A stretch of 41,298 nucleotides of DNA from Alphaproteobacteria bacterium (GTDB lineage Bacteria > Pseudomonadota > Alphaproteobacteria > CACIAM-22H2): positions 1 through 41,298 of the forward strand of contig JAEULA010000002.1 in the NCBI GenBank assembly GCA_016793165.1. Direction: 5' to 3'. Numbering within the stretch: position 1 is the first letter of the stretch; every line of letters begins with the position of its first letter. A program made the translations under genes and the position numbers. Below, piece after piece: positions 17,538-27,921 of this stretch. The notes under the pieces were generated by a model. The model was not told the DNA's origin, searched no databases, and saw nothing but the letters and a program-made list of their open reading frames with translations.

Positions 17538-18380
17538 ATGAGTTCGGGGATGACCTGCCGGGGGACGGGAATCGACCGGGTTCGCATGGCGCTGCTGGCC
17601 GTGCTCGTCGGCGGCTGCGTGACCGACGGGTCGTCGGAGTCGGTCCGCTTCGCGCCGCTGCCGAACACGCAGCCGGGGTCGATGCAGCTGCCGGCCGCGA
17701 TCCACCGGCCGGACGGCGCCGGCCCGTTCCCCGCGATCATCCTGCTGCACGGCTGCGGCGGAGTGCAGGCCTCGCACCACGAGCATGCGCGGCAGCTGCG
17801 CGACGAGGGCTACCTCGTCGCCGTCGTGGACAGTTTCGTCCCGCGCGGACTCCACGGCGGCATCTGCGTGCGGGACCTGACGACGCGGGCGGATGCCGAG
17901 GCCTCGTTCCGCATCAAGGATGCACAGGCTGCAGCGGCCTATCTGCGCAGCCGCGGCGACGTCGACCCGAAACGCATCGGGCTGCTGGGATTCTCCCACG
18001 GCGGCGCGACGGCGCTCCACGGCGCCATCCCGCAGCTCCACGAATGGCGTCCGCTGCCTTCGTTCAAGGCGGTGGTCGCCTATTACCCGTGGTGCGAGCT
18101 TTCGCTGCTCAAGGGCATCGACACGCCGACGCTCGTCCTGATCGGCACCGCCGACGACTGGACCCCGGTGGAGCGCTGCGAAACCATGAAGCAGCTGCTC
18201 GAAAGGCCCGAGCGCGTCGACCTCGTCACCTATCCCGGCGTGCATCACGGCTTCGACGTGCCGGGCTCGAACTCGATCCAGCCGTGCCAGGCGGGCCGCT
18301 GCACGCTGCGCCACGACACGGCCGCCGCCGCCGATGCGTGGCGCCGCACGCGCGAATGGTTCGCCCGCCATCTGAAGTGA
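17538..18380 (+). CDS. Dienelactone hydrolase-like alpha/beta hydrolase, probable lipoprotein
   Basis: The 280-residue protein has an alpha/beta-hydrolase core: oxyanion region LLHGCGG (69-75), nucleophile elbow GFSHGG (Ser153), acid at GTADDW (Asp206/207) and His in GVHHGFD (236/237). The N-terminus has basic residues then MALLAVLVGGC, a lipobox that would anchor it in the envelope. Of several in-frame starts (17493, 17526, 17538, 17550, 17586), ATG 17538 is best because GGAGG lies 5 nt before it. Six or more further cysteines in the mature part suit an oxidising compartment. The substrate is unknown; dienelactone hydrolase is a family label only. It is last in the C-S lyase group and converges with the ABC operon. 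Confidence 0.8.
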   Translation: MSSGMTCRGTGIDRVRMALLAVLVGGCVTDGSSESVRFAPLPNTQPGSMQLPAAIHRPDGAGPFPAIILLHGCGGVQASHHEHARQLRDEGYLVAVVDSFVPRGLHGGICVRDLTTRADAEASFRIKDAQAAAAYLRSRGDVDPKRIGLLGFSHGGATALHGAIPQLHEWRPLPSFKAVVAYYPWCELSLLKGIDTPTLVLIGTADDWTPVERCETMKQLLERPERVDLVTYPGVHHGFDVPGSNSIQPCQAGRCTLRHDTAAAADAWRRTREWFARHLK

Positions 18381-18403
18381 CGAGGCGGTGACCCGATTCG
18401 CGT

Positions 18404-18417
18404 CGTCGGCGCCGACG
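18404..18417. terminator. Perfect 14-bp palindrome between convergent genes
   Basis: CGTCGGCGCCGACG lies in the 90-bp gap between the hydrolase (+) and ABC ATPase (-) genes. The same 14 bases followed by GC recur at 27855-27868 in another convergent gap. It could be a weak terminator stem or a protein site; there is no loop or T-tract. Confidence 0.3.
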
Positions 18418-18470
18418 GCTCGACGTGGGCAGCCCGACCCCATCGCGGGAGCCTTCCGCGGCGCGCCGCC

Positions 18471-19399
18471 TCACGCGAAATGGCAGGCCGCGCGTTGGCC
18501 GGACGCGACCTCGCGCAAGGCGGGCCGCTCGAGGCGACAGCGCTCCTCGGCAAGCGGACAGCGCGCGGCGAAGGCGCAGCCGGCCGGCGGATCGAGGATG
18601 CTCGGGATCTCGCCCGCGAGCGCGCGCTCGCGCGGCCGGTCGGGATCGGGCCGCGGCACCGCCGCGAGCAGGGCGCGGGTGTAGGGGTGCCGCGGCGTGT
18701 CGTAGAGCGCGCGACGCGGCGCGATCTCGACCAGGCGGCCCGCGTACATCACCGCGACCTGGGTCGAGATGCTGCGCACGACCGCGAGGTCATGCGCGAT
18801 GAACAGGTAGCTGAGGGCGAACTTCTCCTGAAGGTCGAGCAGCAGGTTCACGACCTGCGCCTGCATCGATACGTCGAGCGCCGAGACCGGTTCGTCGCAG
18901 ACGATGAATTCCGGCCGCAGAGCGAGCGCCCGGGCGATGCCGATGCGCTGGCGCTGGCCGCCGGAGAACTCGTGCGGGTAGCGTTCGGCCGAGGCGCGCG
19001 GCAAGCCCACCATCTCGAGCAGCTCGGCGACGCGGTCCTGACGCGCGCGGCGCGGCTCGCCGGCGATCGCGAGCGGCTCGGCGATCGAATCGCCCACGCG
19101 CATGCGCGGATTGAGGGCGCCGCTGGGATCCTGGAAGACGAACTGCATGCGCCGGCGGATGTCGGGCGGCATTTGCCCGGCGGACACGGCGCGTCCGAAC
19201 AGCGTGATGTCGCCGGCGGTCGGCGGGATCAGGCCGATCAGGATGCGCCCGGTCGTCGACTTGCCCGATCCGGATTCGCCGACGAGGCCGAGCGTCTCGC
19301 CGGCGCCGATCGCGAACTCGACGCCGTCGACGGCGCGCAGCGTCCGCCCGTGCCCGACGGGAAACTCCTTGGTCAGCCCGCTGACCCGGACGATCGCGG

Positions 19400-19403
<4 letters not shown>
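18471..19403 (-). CDS. Dipeptide/oligopeptide ABC transporter ATP-binding protein (DppF/OppF type)
   Basis: The 310-residue ATPase has Walker [12 protein letters not shown], signature [15 protein letters not shown], Walker [13 protein letters not shown] and the switch His in [10 protein letters not shown]. The C-terminal oligopeptide-type extension begins [13 protein letters not shown] and has four cysteines, in the pattern that binds an iron-sulphur cluster in studied dipeptide transporters. It pairs with the next ATPase to energise uptake. The start is GTG at 19403 overlapping the stop of the upstream ATPase gene (GTGA), so translation is coupled. It is the last gene of the five-gene operon. 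Confidence 0.93.
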
Positions 19404-20385
<982 letters not shown>

Positions 20386-20389
<4 letters not shown>

Positions 20390-21270
20390 CCTTCGACCTT
20401 CAGGCGCGGATCGAGGACGTCGCGCAGCCCGTCGCCGAGCAGGTTCATGCCGAGCGCCGCGAGGCTGATGGCGATGCCCGGGAACAGCATGATCCACCAG
20501 GCCTCGACCGCGAAGTCGCGGCCCTCGGCGACGATGTTGCCCCAGCTGGGCGCGGGCGGCGGCACGCCGATGCCGAGGAAGCTCAGCGCCGCCTCGGCGA
20601 GGATCGCGTAGGCGAAGACGAAGGTGAGCTGCACCAGCAGCGGGCCCATGCAGTTGGGCAGCAGGTGGCGCAGCATGATGCGCAGGCTGCCCGCGCCGGC
20701 GACGCGCGCGGCGTCGACGAACTCGAGCTCGCGCACGACCAGCGCCGAGGCGCGCACCAGCCGCGCGGTGCGCGGCATGTAGGCGGCGGACAGCGCGATG
20801 ATCAGGTTGCCGAGGCCGGGGCCCAGCGTTGCCGCCAGGCCGATCGCCAGCAGGATCGCCGGGAAGGCCATCAGCGCGTCCATGAGGCGCATCAGCGGCG
20901 CATCGAGATGGCGGAACTGAGCGGCGACGACGCCGACGGCGGCGCCGACGAAGCCGGAGAGCAGCGTCGTACCAAGGCCGATCCACAGCGAGATCTGCGC
21001 GCCGTAGAGCACGCGGGTGTAGATGTCGCGGCCGAAGCGGTCGGAGCCGAAGGGGAAGTCCCATTGCGGCGGCCGGAAGCGGAAGCGCACGCGCATTGCG
21101 GTCGGATCGAGCGGCGTGAGCAGCGGCGCGGCCAGCGCGGCGATCACCAGGGCCGCGACGATCAGCGCGCCGATGCGGAACGACCGGTGACGGACGAGCT
21201 TGCGCGCGACCCGGAAGCGCCGCCGCGGCGCGAGGCGCTCGGCCGCGACGATCGCCGCCGCCTCAGCCAT
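20386..21270 (-). CDS. Dipeptide/oligopeptide ABC transporter permease (DppC/OppC type)
   Basis: The 294-residue inner-membrane protein has the DppC layout: a cytoplasmic N-terminus, a first helix ([20 protein letters not shown]), the conserved [20 protein letters not shown] segment, then the permease core. The cytoplasmic coupling motif is [20 protein letters not shown]. The C-terminus [17 protein letters not shown] is diagnostic of DppC. It forms the translocation channel with the DppB-type subunit. Its ATG overlaps the 3' end of that gene by 8 bp, and its stop overlaps the downstream ATPase start by GTGA. Confidence 0.94.
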
Positions 21271-22243
21271 AGCGGACGCGCGGATCGACGAGGGTGTAGA
21301 GCACGTCGATCGCCAGGTTCAGCAGCACGAAGACGAAGCCCAGCAGCAGCAACGTCCCCTGCACGACCGGATAGTCGCGGCCGATGATCGCCTGGACGAT
21401 CAGGCGGCCGATGCCGGGCAGGGCGAAGACCTGCTCGATCACGACCGAGCCGCCGACCAGCAGGCTGAAGATGATCCCGCAGACCGTGACCACGGGGATC
21501 AGCGTGTTGCGGAAGGCGTGCTTGGAGATGGTCTTCCACTCCGACACGCCCTTGGCGCGCGCGGTGCGGATGAAGTCCTGGTCGAGCACGTCGAGCATCG
21601 CCGAGCGCGTGATGCGCGCGAGGAAGCCGATCTGGAACAGCGCGAGAATGAAGGCCGGCTGCAGCAAGGCCGCGAACCACGGCCACAGGCCCTGCGCGAT
21701 CGGCACGTAGCCGGCCGAAGGCAGCCATTGCAGCGACACGCTGAACAGCAGCACCGACAGGATCGCGATCCAGAAGCTCGGCGCCGAGACCCCGATCAGC
21801 GCCATCAGCATGACGAAGGCGTCGAACCAGGTGTTGCGGAAGCAGGCGGCCAGCACGCCGGCCGCAATGCCCAGCGGCAGGGTGAGCGCGAAGGAGACGA
21901 GCGCCAGCGACATCGTCACCGGCAGGCGCTCGAGCACCGCCTCGGTGACCGGCTGGTTCAGCACCAGCGAGCGGCCGAGATCGCCGCGGGCGAGGTGGCC
22001 GAACCACACCAGGAGCTGCTCGTGCAGCGGCAGGTCCAGCCCCAGCTGGGTGCGGATCTGGGCCACCGCCTCCTTGGAGGCCTCCGGCCCGGCGATCACC
22101 GAGGCGGGATCGCCGGGCAGCAGGTGCATCAGGAAGAACGTCAGCACCGCGACGATGAGAAGGACCGGCACGGCCTGCGCGAGCTGCCGCGCCAGCTGGC
22201 GCACGAGAGGGCTCGCGAGGCCGCCGAGTCGACCCGATGCCAT
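21263..22243 (-). CDS. Dipeptide/oligopeptide ABC transporter permease (DppB/OppB type)
   Basis: The 326-residue inner-membrane protein shows DppB landmarks: [12 protein letters not shown] after the first helix, a periplasmic region, then about five helices. The coupling loop is [19 protein letters not shown], and the ending [18 protein letters not shown] is typical. It partners the DppC-type permease. The ATG at 22243 lies 28 bp after the end of the binding-protein gene. The upstream base run is GC-rich with no strong ribosome-binding site, which may lower its translation relative to the binding protein. Confidence 0.94.
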   Translation of the reverse strand: MASGRLGGLASPLVRQLARQLAQAVPVLLIVAVLTFFLMHLLPGDPASVIAGPEASKEAVAQIRTQLGLDLPLHEQLLVWFGHLARGDLGRSLVLNQPVTEAVLERLPVTMSLALVSFALTLPLGIAAGVLAACFRNTWFDAFVMLMALIGVSAPSFWIAILSVLLFSVSLQWLPSAGYVPIAQGLWPWFAALLQPAFILALFQIGFLARITRSAMLDVLDQDFIRTARAKGVSEWKTISKHAFRNTLIPVVTVCGIIFSLLVGGSVVIEQVFALPGIGRLIVQAIIGRDYPVVQGTLLLLGFVFVLLNLAIDVLYTLVDPRVRYG

Positions 22244-22271
22244 TGGCCGCCCGGCGCCCCGGTCGCGCCGC

Positions 22272-23819
22272 CTACTTCTGCCAGACGTCCCAGAAGCGGG
22301 TGAAGTAGTACGGCTTCAGCCCCTCGAACTTGCCGTTGTGCGCGCGAAGGTCGGGCATGTCCGACACCTTGATCATGTAGGCCTGGTCGAGGACGCGCTG
22401 CTCGATGGCGAGCCAGGCCTCCTTGCGCTTGGCGATGTCGACCGACGTGAAGAACTTGTCGTAGGCCTGGTCGAGGATCGTGTCGCCCTTCACCTGCGGG
22501 AAGCCGACGAGCAGCGGGCGCCATTGCTGCGGCCCGAGCAGCGGGCCCGAGCAGAAGCCGGTGACCGAGACGTTCCAGCCGCCGTTGCCGGACTGCATGT
22601 TCGAGGCGTTGGTGGGCCAGTCGACCATGCTGACCTCGGGGTTCATCCCGGCGGCCTTCATCGCCTCGACCAGGAACACGATCGAGTCGCGCATGTAGGA
22701 GTAGCTGGCGTTGGTCTGCAGGACGATCTTCTCGCCCTTGTAGCCGGCCTGCTGCAGCAGCGCCTTCGCCTTGGCCTGGTTCTTGATGTCGTAGTATTTC
22801 GCCGCGACCTCCGGCTGGTAGTACGGGCTGGTCTTGAACACCATCGCCGGGTTGCGTTCGGCATCGGGCGACGAGACCGCGATCATGTCGTCGACGTCGA
22901 ACACGGCCTGGATGGCCTGGCGGATGAGGACGTTGCTGGTCGGTGCGGCCTGCGTGTGCAGCACGAAGGTCTGCTGGCAGAACGGGATGACCTTGACGAC
23001 GTTGACGTTGGGCTGCCCGCCGATGCGCTTGGCCGTGTCGGGCGGGATGTTCGAGATGTAGTCGGCGCCGCCGGACTGCAGCGCCGCGACGCGCGCATTC
23101 GCCTCGGGGACGAAGTTGTAGCGCACCGAGTCGAGGTGCACCGTCTTGCGGCCGGCGAGACCGTCGATGCCGGGCCGCGCCGTGTCGATGCTGTAGTCGT
23201 CGTTGCGCCGCATCGTCAGATGACTGTCGCGCACCCACTCGCCCAGCTTGAACGGGCCGGTGCCGATGACGTCGACCTCGCGCGCGGCCTTGTCCTTCTG
23301 CTCGGCGGGCAGGATCGAGAACGGGTAGGTGGGCGTCTTCAGCACCTCGACGAAGACCGCGTTCGGCGCCTTCAGCTTGATGACGAAGGTGTGGGCGTCC
23401 GGCACCTCGAACGCCTCGACATTGGCGAGCTGGGCCTTGTTCGGGCTGAGCTGCTGGTAGCGCTGGAACGAAGCCAGCACGTCGGCCGAGGTCAGCTCCT
23501 TGCCGTTGTGGAACTTAACGCCGCGCCGGAGCGTGAAGGTGAAGGTCCGGGCGTCGGGCGTGACCTCCCACTTGGAGGCGATGCTCGGCTTGGCCTCGTA
23601 GTCCTCGCCCATCGCGACGAGGCCCTCGAAGATGTGGTTGATCGGCTCGAGCTCGACCACGGCCGCGGCGACGTGCGGGTCCTGGGTGCCCAGGCCCGAG
23701 ACGTTGGCGTAGACGAGATTGCCGCCCTTGCGCGGCTGCTGCGCAAGCGCGGTGCCCGCGGCGAGGGCCGCGGCGAACGAGACGGACAGGATGAAGCTGA
23801 ACGAAGCCCGGCGAATCAT
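22272..23819 (-). CDS. Peptide-type ABC transporter substrate-binding protein (SBP family 5)
   Basis: The 515-residue protein has a signal peptide (MIRRASFSFILSVSFAAALA..., cut near ALAQQ). The family-5 pattern follows: GGNLVYANVSGLGTQDP, IFEGLVAMGEDYEAKPSIA and FTLRRGVKFHNGKELTSADV. Late landmarks are GTGPFKLGEW and a C-terminal lobe ending FTRFWDVWQK. It captures peptides or related solutes in the periplasm and hands them to the permeases. The ATG at 23819 is preceded by GGGGGAGG 6 nt away, the strongest ribosome-binding site of the operon, as expected for an abundant binding protein. An in-frame extension to 23906 is rejected because it would mask the signal peptide. It is the first gene of the operon. 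Confidence 0.93.
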   Translation of the reverse strand: MIRRASFSFILSVSFAAALAAGTALAQQPRKGGNLVYANVSGLGTQDPHVAAAVVELEPINHIFEGLVAMGEDYEAKPSIASKWEVTPDARTFTFTLRRGVKFHNGKELTSADVLASFQRYQQLSPNKAQLANVEAFEVPDAHTFVIKLKAPNAVFVEVLKTPTYPFSILPAEQKDKAAREVDVIGTGPFKLGEWVRDSHLTMRRNDDYSIDTARPGIDGLAGRKTVHLDSVRYNFVPEANARVAALQSGGADYISNIPPDTAKRIGGQPNVNVVKVIPFCQQTFVLHTQAAPTSNVLIRQAIQAVFDVDDMIAVSSPDAERNPAMVFKTSPYYQPEVAAKYYDIKNQAKAKALLQQAGYKGEKIVLQTNASYSYMRDSIVFLVEAMKAAGMNPEVSMVDWPTNASNMQSGNGGWNVSVTGFCSGPLLGPQQWRPLLVGFPQVKGDTILDQAYDKFFTSVDIAKRKEAWLAIEQRVLDQAYMIKVSDMPDLRAHNGKFEGLKPYYFTRFWDVWQK

Positions 23820-23868
23820 GTCGTACCTCCCCCTGAGAATGGCACGCTGAATACCGCAGCGATCGTTC

Positions 23869-23899
23869 ATCGTAGTGGGATCGCGTGCCGACGAGTCAA
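23869..23899 (-). promoter_or_regulatory. Possible promoter of the peptide transporter operon
   Basis: On the minus strand TTGACT (23894-23899) and TACGAT (23869-23874) are separated by 19 bp, about 50 bp before the binding-protein start. The -35 is good, but the spacer is long and the -10 imperfect. The 167-bp gap to the divergent dipeptidase gene holds both promoters. Confidence 0.3.
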
Positions 23900-23986
23900 T
23901 CGCCATTTCGCTGCGCGCAGCGACGGAAATCCCTGGACGGGCGCCGGGAATGCGGGCGCGATTGGCGACCGCAGAGGAGACGGGAC

Positions 23987-25336
23987 ATGTGCGACACGAT
24001 GGCCGCGCGCGGCAGGGCGACGACGACGGGCTTCACGCTCTTCGCCAAGAACAGCGATCGCGAGCGCAACGAAGCGCAGTTCCTGGAGATGGTGCCGGCG
24101 CAGAGCTACGGCGCCGGGGCGCGGCTGCGCGCGACCTACGTCGTCATCCCGCAGGTGGCGCGCACGCACGCCGTGCTGCTCAGCCGGCCGTTCTGGATCT
24201 GGGGCGCGGAGATGGGCGCCAACGAGCACGGCGTCGTCATCGGCAACGAGGCGGTGCATCCGCGCCAGAAGCCGCAGCGCAAGCCCGCGCTGATCGGCAT
24301 GGACCTGCTGCGCCTCGGGCTGGAGCGCGGCGCGACGGCCGCCGAGGCGCTCGACGCGATCACGGCGCTCCTGGAGCGCCACGGCCAGGGCGGCAATTGC
24401 AGCCACCTCGCGCGGCGCTATTACGACAACTCCTTCATCATCGCCGACGCGCGCGAGGCCTTCGTGCTGGAGACCGTCGGCCGCCACTGGGCGGCGGAGC
24501 GCATCGGCGCGACGCGCGCGATCTCGAACACCTACACGATTGGCACGCGCGTGACGCGGGCGAGCGCGGGTCTCGCGGCTTTCGCACGCAAGCAAGGCTG
24601 GTGGAGCGGGCGCGGCGACTTCGACCTCGCGGCCGCGGTGACGAATCCCGGCAATCCCGGCCTGGCCGGCGCCCGCAGCCGCTGCGACCGCGCGACCGCG
24701 CTGCTCGCCCGCCAGCGCGGCCGCATCGACGCGGCGCACATGATGGCGAACCTGCGCGACCATGGCGCCGCGGCCGAGGGCAATCGCGGCTGGCACCCCG
24801 ACGTGCTGACGGGCCCGACCATCTGCATGCACGCCGGCGACCGCAAGCGCATGGGCCAGAGCGTCGGCTCGCTGGTAAGCGACCTGCGCGAAGGCGCTGC
24901 CGTGCACTGGGTTACCGGCACCTCTGCGCCGTGCACGGGGATCTTCAAGCCGGTCTTCATCGACTGCGCGCTGCCCGGGCACGGCTCGGTCCCCGGCGAT
25001 CGCATGGACGCCGCGACGCTGTGGTGGCGCCACGAGCGCCTGCATCGCGGCCTCGTCGCCGGCGACTACGCCGCCGCGATGGCAGAGCTCGCGCCCGAAC
25101 GCGACGCGCTGGAGGCGAAGTTCCGCGCGCGCGTCGAAGCCGTGCTCGCGGGCCGCGGTTCCGCAACGACGCGCGCGCGCCAGCGCGTCGTCGACCAGTG
25201 CTGGCTCGACGCGGAGCGCGCCGAGGCGCGCTGGCTGCGTCTCGTGTCGAAGGCCGCCCCGAAGCCCGCCCGCGCCGCCTACCGCCGGACCTGGTCGCGT
25301 CACGACGCGCTGGCAGCTGCCGACGTCGGGTCGTGA
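23987..25336 (+). CDS. C69-family (secernin-type) N-terminal-nucleophile dipeptidase
   Basis: The 449-residue protein begins MCDTMAARGRATTTGFTLFA, the secernin/C69 start in which Cys2 becomes the N-terminal nucleophile after Met removal. FAKNSDRERNEAQ matches the family's KNSDR..NE block, and ANEHGVVIGNEAV, GNCSHLARRYYDNSFIIAD and ISNTYTIGTR are other landmarks. Family members are dipeptidases or acyl hydrolases in the cytoplasm. There is no signal peptide. The ATG at 23987 is set by the required MC start and by GAGGAG 7 nt upstream. Divergence from the peptide importer suggests it digests the imported peptides. Its stop overlaps the start of the GNAT gene (GTGA). Confidence 0.88.
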   Translation: MCDTMAARGRATTTGFTLFAKNSDRERNEAQFLEMVPAQSYGAGARLRATYVVIPQVARTHAVLLSRPFWIWGAEMGANEHGVVIGNEAVHPRQKPQRKPALIGMDLLRLGLERGATAAEALDAITALLERHGQGGNCSHLARRYYDNSFIIADAREAFVLETVGRHWAAERIGATRAISNTYTIGTRVTRASAGLAAFARKQGWWSGRGDFDLAAAVTNPGNPGLAGARSRCDRATALLARQRGRIDAAHMMANLRDHGAAAEGNRGWHPDVLTGPTICMHAGDRKRMGQSVGSLVSDLREGAAVHWVTGTSAPCTGIFKPVFIDCALPGHGSVPGDRMDAATLWWRHERLHRGLVAGDYAAAMAELAPERDALEAKFRARVEAVLAGRGSATTRARQRVVDQCWLDAERAEARWLRLVSKAAPKPARAAYRRTWSRHDALAAADVGS

Positions 25337-25821
25337 CCGCGCGCGTCGCCGGCACGCGCCCCCCACGCCGAGCCACGAGGGCCGACGTCGCCGCGCTCAA
25401 TCTCCTGGCCGGCGAGGCCTATGCCGTCTACCTGCCGATCCTCGGCCGCGCGCCGCAGCCGATGGCGACGGACTGGGCCGAGATCCTCGATCGGATGGAG
25501 ACCTGGGTCCTCGAGGACACGGCGGGAACCCCGCTGGGCTCGCTCGCCCTGGAGCTCGAGTCCCACCATCTGGTGATCTGGAGCGTCGCGGTGGCGCCGG
25601 CGGTTCAAGGCCGCGGGCTCGGCCGCGAGCTGATGCGCTTCGCCGAGGGGCGCGCCCGCGCGCTGGGCCGACCGACGCTGCGGCTCTTCACCAATGCCCG
25701 CATGACGCGGAACCTCGCGCTCTACGGCCGGCTCGGCTACGTCGAGACCCACCGCGAGACCCTGCCCGACCGCGTCCTCGTGCATATGGCGAAGACGCTG
25801 GCGAGCGGCGTGGCGTCGTAG
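25333..25821 (+). CDS. GNAT-family N-acetyltransferase
   Basis: The 162-residue protein has the GNAT acetyl-CoA loop WSVAVAPAVQGRGLGRELM (83-101, with Q-G-R-G-L-G) and the later NLALYGRLGYVETHRETL segment. I chose the GTG at 25333, which overlaps the dipeptidase stop by GTGA. From there the protein runs directly into the fold (RRATRADVAALNLLAGEAY). The substrate is unknown; with a dipeptidase next door an amino acid, amine or small peptide is likely, possibly as detoxification. Translational coupling indicates the two enzymes are made together. Confidence 0.85.
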   Translation: MTARVAGTRPPRRATRADVAALNLLAGEAYAVYLPILGRAPQPMATDWAEILDRMETWVLEDTAGTPLGSLALELESHHLVIWSVAVAPAVQGRGLGRELMRFAEGRARALGRPTLRLFTNARMTRNLALYGRLGYVETHRETLPDRVLVHMAKTLASGVAS

Positions 25822-26018
25822 ACGCGGACCGCGGCCGACCGGTCGCTTCGCGCCGGCGGCCGACCGATTGACACTGCAGTTCCCGGTTGCGCGAGCGGCA
25901 GTGGTCGCCCCGGACTCGACAACGACTCGACGACCGCGCGCCAAGCGATCGCCGGCGCGCTGGCGCCGAACGGCGGGCGGTCATGTATGGTCCGGACGGC
26001 GAGGGGGAGGGGAACGGC

Positions 26019-27794
26019 ATGGACGGGGCTCGGCCGACGCGAAAGCTCGCCGCGATCGTGGTCGCGGACATCGTCGGGTATTCGCGGCTGATGGAGGCCG
26101 ACGAGGCGGACACGCTGGCGCGGCTCAGGACGATCCGCAGCGAGATCGTCGAGCCGATCACGGCGCAGCATCGCGGTCGCGTGGTCAAGACGACCGGGGA
26201 CGGCTGGCTCAGCGAGTTCGCCAGCGTGACCGACGCCGTACAGAGCACGCTCGTGCTGCTCGAGGCCCTGGCTGCGCGAAACGACGGCGTGGCGCCGGAG
26301 CGACGGATCGAGCTGCGTGCCGGCATCAATCTCGGCGAGATCATCTTCGAGGGCGACGACATCTACGGCACCGGCGTCAACATCGCGGCGCGGCTCGAGG
26401 CGCTCGCCGAGCCCGGCGGAATCCGCGTCTCGAGCAGCGTCCACGACCAGATCCAGAGCATCCTGGACCTCGCCTTCGAGGACATGGGCGAGGCGCAGGT
26501 CAAGAACATCGCGCGACCGGTGCGCAGCTTCGCGCTTCGGTCGCGCAGCGGGAGCGGCGCCAGCACCGCGCCGGCCCCCCTCGGCAAGGTTGCGGAGGTC
26601 GCGTCGATCGCCGTCCTGCCCTTCGCCAACATGTCGAACGATCCCGAGCAGGACTACTTCGCGGACGGCATGGTCGAGGACATCCTCACCGCATTGTCGC
26701 GCTTCCGCTCGCTGAAGGTGATCGCGCGGAACTCGACCTTCGCCTACAAGGGCCGCGCGGTCGACGTCCGCCAGGTCGCGCGCGAGCTCGGCGTGCGCTA
26801 CGTGCTCGAGGGCAGCGTGCGCAAGGCGGGGGCGCGGCTGCGCATCACCGGCCAGCTGATCGACGCGACCAGCGGCGCCCACCTCTGGGCGGACCGCTTC
26901 GACGGCGCGCTCGAGGACGTGTTCGACCTGCAGGACAAGATCACCGAGACGGTGGTCGGCATCATCGAGCCGCGCATCCGCGGCGCCGAGATCGAGCGTG
27001 CGCGGCGCAAGCGGCCGGACAACCTCGACGCCTACGATCTCTATCTGCAGTCGCTGCCGCATCTCTACGCCTTCCGGTCCGAGCCGAACACCACGGCGCT
27101 GGCGCTGCTGTCGAAGGCGATCGCGCTCGATCCCGGATATGCGCCGGCGCTCGCGGGAGCGGCGTGGTGCTACGAGCAGCGCCTGACCCGCCGCTGGCCG
27201 ACGATGCGCGACGACGACGAGATGGAGGCGATCCGGCTCGCGCGCGCGACGCTCGCCACGACGACCGACGACGCCAACGCGATCGGCACAGCCGGCTTCG
27301 TGCTGCTCATGGTCGGACGCGAGTGGGACGCCGGGCTCGTCGCGCTGCGCCGCTCGCTCGACCTGAACCCGAACAACGTCCTGATCCTGATCATGGCCGG
27401 CTTCGCCAACATCTATGCCGGCGATCTCGCCGAGGCGATGAGCTGGCTGCAGCGCGCGCGGCGGGTCAGCCCGGCCGATCCCGGCGCGTTCTTCTTCCTC
27501 ACGGGCGAGGCCTGGATCCGCCTGCTGTCGGGCGACGTCGAGGGCGCCGCGGCCGGCGCCGCGCAGTCGGCCGCGACCTATGACGGTTGGGACTCGACCT
27601 ATTGGGTGCTGGCGTCGGCCCTCGGCCATCTCGGCCGCAAGGCCGACGCACGCGCCGCGGTCGACAAGCTGCTCGCGCTGTCGCCCGGCACCACGCTCTC
27701 CGGATTGCGGACGAAAACGTGGCCGTTCCGGCACCACGAACGGATCGCGATCACCATCGACGGCCTCCGCCTCGCCGGTCTGCCGGAGGGTTAG
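26019..27794 (+). CDS. Class III adenylate/guanylate cyclase fused to TolB-like and TPR regions
   Basis: The 591-residue protein has an N-terminal class III cyclase domain with all expected residues: metal Asp17 (VADIVGYS) and Asp61 (KTTGDGW), substrate Lys57 and Asp114 (DDIYG), and transition-state Asn121 and Arg125 (VNIAARLE). The Lys/Asp pair favours ATP, giving cAMP. Residues about 196-296 are a TolB/FlgO-like domain (SIAVLPFANMSNDPEQDYF ... YVLEGSVRK). The rest is helical TPR-like repeats ending LRLAGLPEG. This three-part design is common in rhizobia and relatives; its input signals are unknown. The ATG at 26019 follows GGAGGGG; another ATG at 25983 would add 12 residues. A TTGACA lies at 25868 with no matching -10. 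Confidence 0.9.
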   Translation: MDGARPTRKLAAIVVADIVGYSRLMEADEADTLARLRTIRSEIVEPITAQHRGRVVKTTGDGWLSEFASVTDAVQSTLVLLEALAARNDGVAPERRIELRAGINLGEIIFEGDDIYGTGVNIAARLEALAEPGGIRVSSSVHDQIQSILDLAFEDMGEAQVKNIARPVRSFALRSRSGSGASTAPAPLGKVAEVASIAVLPFANMSNDPEQDYFADGMVEDILTALSRFRSLKVIARNSTFAYKGRAVDVRQVARELGVRYVLEGSVRKAGARLRITGQLIDATSGAHLWADRFDGALEDVFDLQDKITETVVGIIEPRIRGAEIERARRKRPDNLDAYDLYLQSLPHLYAFRSEPNTTALALLSKAIALDPGYAPALAGAAWCYEQRLTRRWPTMRDDDEMEAIRLARATLATTTDDANAIGTAGFVLLMVGREWDAGLVALRRSLDLNPNNVLILIMAGFANIYAGDLAEAMSWLQRARRVSPADPGAFFFLTGEAWIRLLSGDVEGAAAGAAQSAATYDGWDSTYWVLASALGHLGRKADARAAVDKLLALSPGTTLSGLRTKTWPFRHHERIAITIDGLRLAGLPEG

Positions 27795-27854
27795 CCGCGG
27801 ATGGCGGCGTCACGGGCGGATGCACGCGCCGCCGCGGCGCCGATCGTCGTGTCG

Positions 27855-27868
27855 CGTCGGCGCCGACG
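27855..27868. terminator. Second copy of the intergenic palindrome
   Basis: CGTCGGCGCCGACG again, here in the 127-bp gap between the convergent cyclase (+) and cupin (-) genes, and again followed by GC. Terminator or protein-binding roles are both possible. Confidence 0.3.
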
Positions 27869-27921
27869 GCCGGGCGTCGTCGCCGGAACTTCCACCCTCG
27901 ATGTGCCGCCTTCGACGACCC

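Noticed and set aside
25868..25890. TTGACA as a -35 for the cyclase gene
   Set aside because: No acceptable -10 lies 16-19 bp downstream.
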